From: Oscillospiraceae bacterium
Lineage (GTDB): Bacteria > Bacillota > Clostridia > Oscillospirales > Oscillospiraceae
NCBI GenBank assembly: GCA_902798545.1
Contig: CADBWQ010000020.1
Coordinates: 1 to 64,000 of the forward strand
Reading direction: 5' to 3'
DNA length: 64,000 bases
Below the pieces are notes generated by a model, which made no database searches, had not been told where the DNA came from, and was given only the letters and a program-made list of their open reading frames with translations. Shown in pieces: positions 61,140 to 64,000 of this stretch (its first letter is position 1; the number at the start of each line of letters is the position of its first letter). Made by a program: the position numbers and the translations under genes.

Positions 61140-63218
61140 TCAGGCGACGGTGCAGTACATGAAGTACTTGTATCCAAGCGGGTTGGAGAAGAAGCCGTCC
61201 ACGTCCTTGCTCAGCATGAACAGGTCGGTGTAGAAGTACAGCGGGCAGATGCAGCCGGTGCTCATGAGGAGATCCTCGGCGCGGTGCATGAGCTCATAAC
61301 GTACCTCGTTGTCGGTGCAGCCCTTGATGGCCTTGATGAGAACATCATAGGTCTCGGCCCAGGTGCCGTTCTCAACCTTGACGTCCAGACCGAGATCGGT
61401 CAGGTCGAGGCTGTAGGCCGCGACATCCTTGTGGGCACCCTTGCCGAACTGGACATCGTTGTTGCCGGAGGCAGTGGTCCACATATCCAGGAAGCAGATC
61501 GGATCGTTGTAGTCGGCGAGCCAGCCGTTGCGGGCGATGGAGTAGTCGCCGTTCTTACGGGTGTTCAGGAAGGTGGCCCACTCCTGGTTCTCGAGGTTCA
61601 TGGTGATGCCGATGCCGGCCAGAGCGCTCTGCAGATACTCACCGATGGCCTTGTGGCCCTCAGAGGTGTTGTAGAGGTAGGTCAGAGTCGGGAAGCCGGA
61701 GAACTGGCCGGTGGTCTCGTCATAGTCATAGTACTTCTTCAGGACTTCGATGGCCTGGGTGAAGTTGTCCTCCAGAGCATCGGCGGAGACGTTGTAGTAA
61801 CCGTCAAAGTCCTCGCTGGAGCCGGCAGTCTGATAGAACTGGGTTCCGTCGGGGTTGGTCATACCCATGGCAACAAAGGAGGAGGCGGGAACCTGACCGC
61901 CCTGGGCGATCTCGTCGACGATGTAGTTGCGGTCGAAGATCAGGCTGATGGCGTTGCGGATCTCAGCCTTGGCAGCCTCGGCCTCGGCACCCTCAAGCTC
62001 AGAGCCCTCGGGCAGGATGTCTTCGTTGACATTCCAGCAGACATAATAGGTTCCGATCTGGCCTTCCACCTTGAACTCATCGGGATAGTCAGCCTTGAGG
62101 GCGGCGATCTCGTTGGTTGGGACATCATCGATCAGCTGCCAGGTGCCATTCTTGAAGTTGGACAGCTGGTTGTTGGCATCATCGGAGAGATAGAACTCGA
62201 TCTTGTCCATGAGGATCTTGTCGGCATCGACATAGTTTGCGTTCTTCTCGAGGGTGATCAGGCTGTTGTGGTTCCAGCCGGTCATGGTGTAGGCACCGTT
62301 GCAGACATAGGTGGAGGGATCGGTGGCCCAGCCTTCGTCGGCGACAACATCCTCACGCACGGGGAAGTAGGTCGGGAAGGCAAGGAGCTCGTTCCAGTAG
62401 GAAACGGCATTGGCGAGGGTGACTTCGAGGGTCTTGTCGTCGATGGCCTTGACGTTCAGCTGAGCGTCTTCGGCAGGCTCGTCGGCCCAGACATCATCGT
62501 AACCGTCGATCACTTCGAACATGTAGCCGTAGTCGGCACCGAGTTCGACAGAGGCGGCGCGCTGCCATGCGAAGGCGAAGTCAGCGGCAGTGACGTCTTT
62601 GCCGTCGGACCACTTCATGCCGTCGCGCAGGGTGTAGGTATAGGTGACGGTGCCGTCCTCATTCTGGACACCTTCCACCAGCTCGGTGGCGGCATCGGGG
62701 ACGATGACGAGGGCGCCCGTGTCATCCTGGGCCCACTTGGCAAGGCCGGAGAACAGGTGGCTGACGAGGGTTGCGCCATCGACAGCGGAGTTCAGGGCCG
62801 GATCAAGCGTATCAGGCTCGGAGGCGAGGCAGACAGCGATGGAGCTGGCGCCGGCTTCGGCTGCGACTTCCTCAGCAGCGGGAGCTTCCTCGGCTGCGGG
62901 CTCTTCAGCTGCAGCTTCCTCAGCGGCAGGAGCTTCCTCAGCGGGGGCAGCTTCCTCAGCGGGGGCAGCTTCCTCAGCGGGAGCAGCTTCCTCAGCGGGA
63001 GCAGCTTCCTCAGCGGGAGCAGCTTCCTCGGCGGGAGCAGCTTCCTCAGCGGGAGCAGCTTCCTCAGCAGCGGGGGCTTCTTCTGCAGCAGGACTCTCTT
63101 CAGCAGGAGCCTCGGTTGCAGCAGGAGCTTCCGATGCCTTGGGGGCGGCGGTTCCGCCGCAGGCCGCAAGTGCGAACACCATGGCGAGAGCAAGAACCAA
63201 TGCAAGGATCTTCTTCAT
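61140..63218 (-). CDS. Oligopeptide ABC binding lipoprotein with long A/E/P linker
   Basis: This 692-residue extracellular lipoprotein has lipobox LAAC (Cys near 20). An unusual low-complexity linker (about 22-128) follows, built from Ala, Glu and Pro with seven AAPAEE units, and then an SBP_bac_5 domain (about 130-690) with PDTLDPALNSAVDG, LRDGMKWSDGKDVTAADFAFAW and YFYTDLFMLSK, typical of OppA/DppA. It imports peptides together with Opp permeases and ATPases. The ATPase gene precedes it. Start at 63218 has AAAGGAA; the longer frame to 63248 lacks a better site. Confidence 0.93.
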   Translation of the reverse strand: MKKILALVLALAMVFALAACGGTAAPKASEAPAATEAPAEESPAAEEAPAAEEAAPAEEAAPAEEAAPAEEAAPAEEAAPAEEAAPAEEAAPAEEAPAAEEAAAEEPAAEEAPAAEEVAAEAGASSIAVCLASEPDTLDPALNSAVDGATLVSHLFSGLAKWAQDDTGALVIVPDAATELVEGVQNEDGTVTYTYTLRDGMKWSDGKDVTAADFAFAWQRAASVELGADYGYMFEVIDGYDDVWADEPAEDAQLNVKAIDDKTLEVTLANAVSYWNELLAFPTYFPVREDVVADEGWATDPSTYVCNGAYTMTGWNHNSLITLEKNANYVDADKILMDKIEFYLSDDANNQLSNFKNGTWQLIDDVPTNEIAALKADYPDEFKVEGQIGTYYVCWNVNEDILPEGSELEGAEAEAAKAEIRNAISLIFDRNYIVDEIAQGGQVPASSFVAMGMTNPDGTQFYQTAGSSEDFDGYYNVSADALEDNFTQAIEVLKKYYDYDETTGQFSGFPTLTYLYNTSEGHKAIGEYLQSALAGIGITMNLENQEWATFLNTRKNGDYSIARNGWLADYNDPICFLDMWTTASGNNDVQFGKGAHKDVAAYSLDLTDLGLDVKVENGTWAETYDVLIKAIKGCTDNEVRYELMHRAEDLLMSTGCICPLYFYTDLFMLSKDVDGFFSNPLGYKYFMYCTVA
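62940..63066 (-). repeat. 18-bp tandem repeats in the binding-protein linker
   Basis: Seven near-identical 18-bp units (plus-strand form GCAGCTTCCTCAGCGGGA) encode AAPAEE repeats. Units differ by single synonymous changes, so the array probably expanded recently and may vary between strains. Confidence 0.9.
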
Positions 63219-63282
63219 TTTGTTTGTTCCTTTCGGTTTTATTTTCAAATCGGATTCTCCGACTTGAATGACAGCTTATACT

Positions 63283-63315
63283 CGATTCAAAGCCCAACGC
63301 AGCGGGTTTGAATCG
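63283..63315. promoter_or_regulatory. Inverted repeat before the binding-protein gene
   Basis: CGATTCAAA (63283-63291) and TTTGAATCG (63307-63315) form a perfect 9-bp dyad between the ATPase and binding-protein genes. It is either an operator or an RNA hairpin; no T-tract follows. Confidence 0.45.
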
Positions 63316-63385
63316 AAAGAGGAGGACTGGCGGAGGGAGCGAGTTTTCCCGTCGCTACGGGGAAACGAGACGATCCGAAGCACAG

Positions 63386-64000
63386 TCAGACGAAGTGGCA
63401 GGCCGCGAAGTGGCCGGGGGCGACTTCCCTGAATTCCGGCATGGCTTCGGCACAGGCCGCGGTCGCCTGGGGGCAGCGGGTGCGGAACGGGCATCCGGAG
63501 GGCGCGTTCAGGGGGCTTGGAATGTCGCCGGTGAGGACGATGCGCTTATTGGCGCGGGCGACCTTCGGATCCGGCTGCGGCACGGCGGACATCAGGGAGC
63601 GGGTGTAGGGGTGCAGCGGATGTTCATAGATTTCTTTCGCGTCCGCAAGCTCCACCATCTTGCCAAGGTACATGACAGCGATCCGGTCGGAGATGTGTCG
63701 GACGACGAGAATGTCGTGGGCGATGAAAAGATAGGTCAGGCCCATCTCGTCCTGCAGCTCGTCAAACATGTTGATGACCTGTGCCTGGATGGAGACATCC
63801 AGCGCCGAGACCGGCTCGTCACAGACGATGAACTTCGGGTTCAGCGCCAGGGCGCGCGCGATGCCGATGCGCTGGCGCTGGCCGCCGGAGAATTCGTGGG
63901 CATAGCGGGAGGCGTGCTCGCTGTTGAGGCCGACGCGGTCCATGAGTTCCAGGATGCGTTCTTCGCGCTCCTGGCGGTTTGCGTACAGCTTATGGATGTC
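63386..64000 (-). CDS. Oligopeptide ABC transporter ATPase, C-terminal part (OppF/DppF type)
   Basis: The gene runs off the right edge; 204 residues are visible. They include signature [15 protein letters not shown], Walker [13 protein letters not shown] and the C-terminal oligopeptide-transporter extension with [12 protein letters not shown] and the Cys motif [17 protein letters not shown]. This Cys cluster is typical of OppD/OppF proteins and binds an iron-sulfur cluster in some. It is upstream of the binding protein and likely belongs to an opp operon that continues beyond the window. Confidence 0.93.
   Translation of the reverse strand, partial: DIHKLYANRQEREERILELMDRVGLNSEHASRYAHEFSGGQRQRIGIARALALNPKFIVCDEPVSALDVSIQAQVINMFDELQDEMGLTYLFIAHDILVVRHISDRIAVMYLGKMVELADAKEIYEHPLHPYTRSLMSAVPQPDPKVARANKRIVLTGDIPSPLNAPSGCPFRTRCPQATAACAEAMPEFREVAPGHFAACHFV

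Noticed and set aside
61134-63311. Open frame of 725 codons antisense to the peptide-binding protein
   Set aside because: It arises from the complement of biased codons and the 18-bp repeats; the low-complexity Gly/Val/Ser sequence has no domain.
1-64000. CRISPR array, rRNA genes, intact insertion sequences or prophage
   Set aside because: No regularly spaced repeats, rRNA sequence, transposase with ends, or phage structural genes are visible. Tandem repeats found are coding linkers.

Overview
The window reads as a chromosomal segment of a low-to-mid GC Gram-positive anaerobe of the Clostridia, probably a gut Oscillospirales or Christensenellales relative. The support is the ftsE-ftsX-M23-S41 order, an IreB-family protein, a PrsW-family protease, a T-box leader before pheS, many consensus sigma-A promoters with 17-base spacers, strong GGAGG ribosome sites, and a Tat-exported flavoprotein. 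No genus can be assigned from the sequence alone. The segment contains no rRNA genes, CRISPR array, intact insertion sequence or complete prophage.

Layout. 1-8400: minus-strand block cdaR-like > ftsE > ftsX > M23 hydrolase activator > S41-like protein (both catalytic residues apparently lost) > greA > lysS, ending in a strong terminator at 571-612. 8400-15510: protein quality control block tig > clpP > clpX > lon > engB > rsuA, with GC-rich hairpins between cistrons. 15650-17833: a large coiled-coil membrane protein of unknown role. 18045-19550: an IMP dehydrogenase resembling the Tritrichomonas foetus enzyme, then tRNA-Ser(GCU). 20007-25378: dacF-like > mnmA leaving leftward, and dtd plus a CPA2 antiporter leaving rightward. 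25457-28220: a DNA-binding protein with a histone H1-like tail, a PrsW-like protease, ireB, two very small proteins, and a frameshifted SpaA/Cna-B-like remnant. 28217-37423: pheS-pheT under a T-box, with alr, yfbR and a MATE exporter diverging, then a Y-family polymerase.

37400-46000 is an accessory region. It holds a lipoprotein, gene debris, two tandem 15-codon micro-genes with nearly identical peptides, duplicated zinc-ribbon genes around a TIGR04076 gene, a nuclease-helicase with a MazG-like partner, a TPR-like lipoprotein, a DUF1016 nuclease broken by a 14-bp tandem duplication, and a WYL regulator. This looks like a small, decaying defence-type island.

46092-55090 is a visibly AT-richer operon, probably acquired: a ROK regulator, a NitT/TauT-type ABC importer, a UlaG-like metallohydrolase, a mutarotase-like protein, two Gfo/Idh/MocA dehydrogenases and an AAC(3)-type acetyltransferase. 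Together they suggest uptake and catabolism of an unidentified, perhaps amino-bearing, carbohydrate. Just beyond it lie a 114-bp copy of part of the WYL gene and the tail of a NADAR-like gene.

55800-64000: small secreted proteins, a Phd/ParE toxin-antitoxin pair, a Tat flavoprotein, and an oligopeptide ABC binding protein preceded by an ATPase gene that runs off the right edge. The best candidate for something undescribed is the pair of 15-codon micro-genes at 38770-38919.
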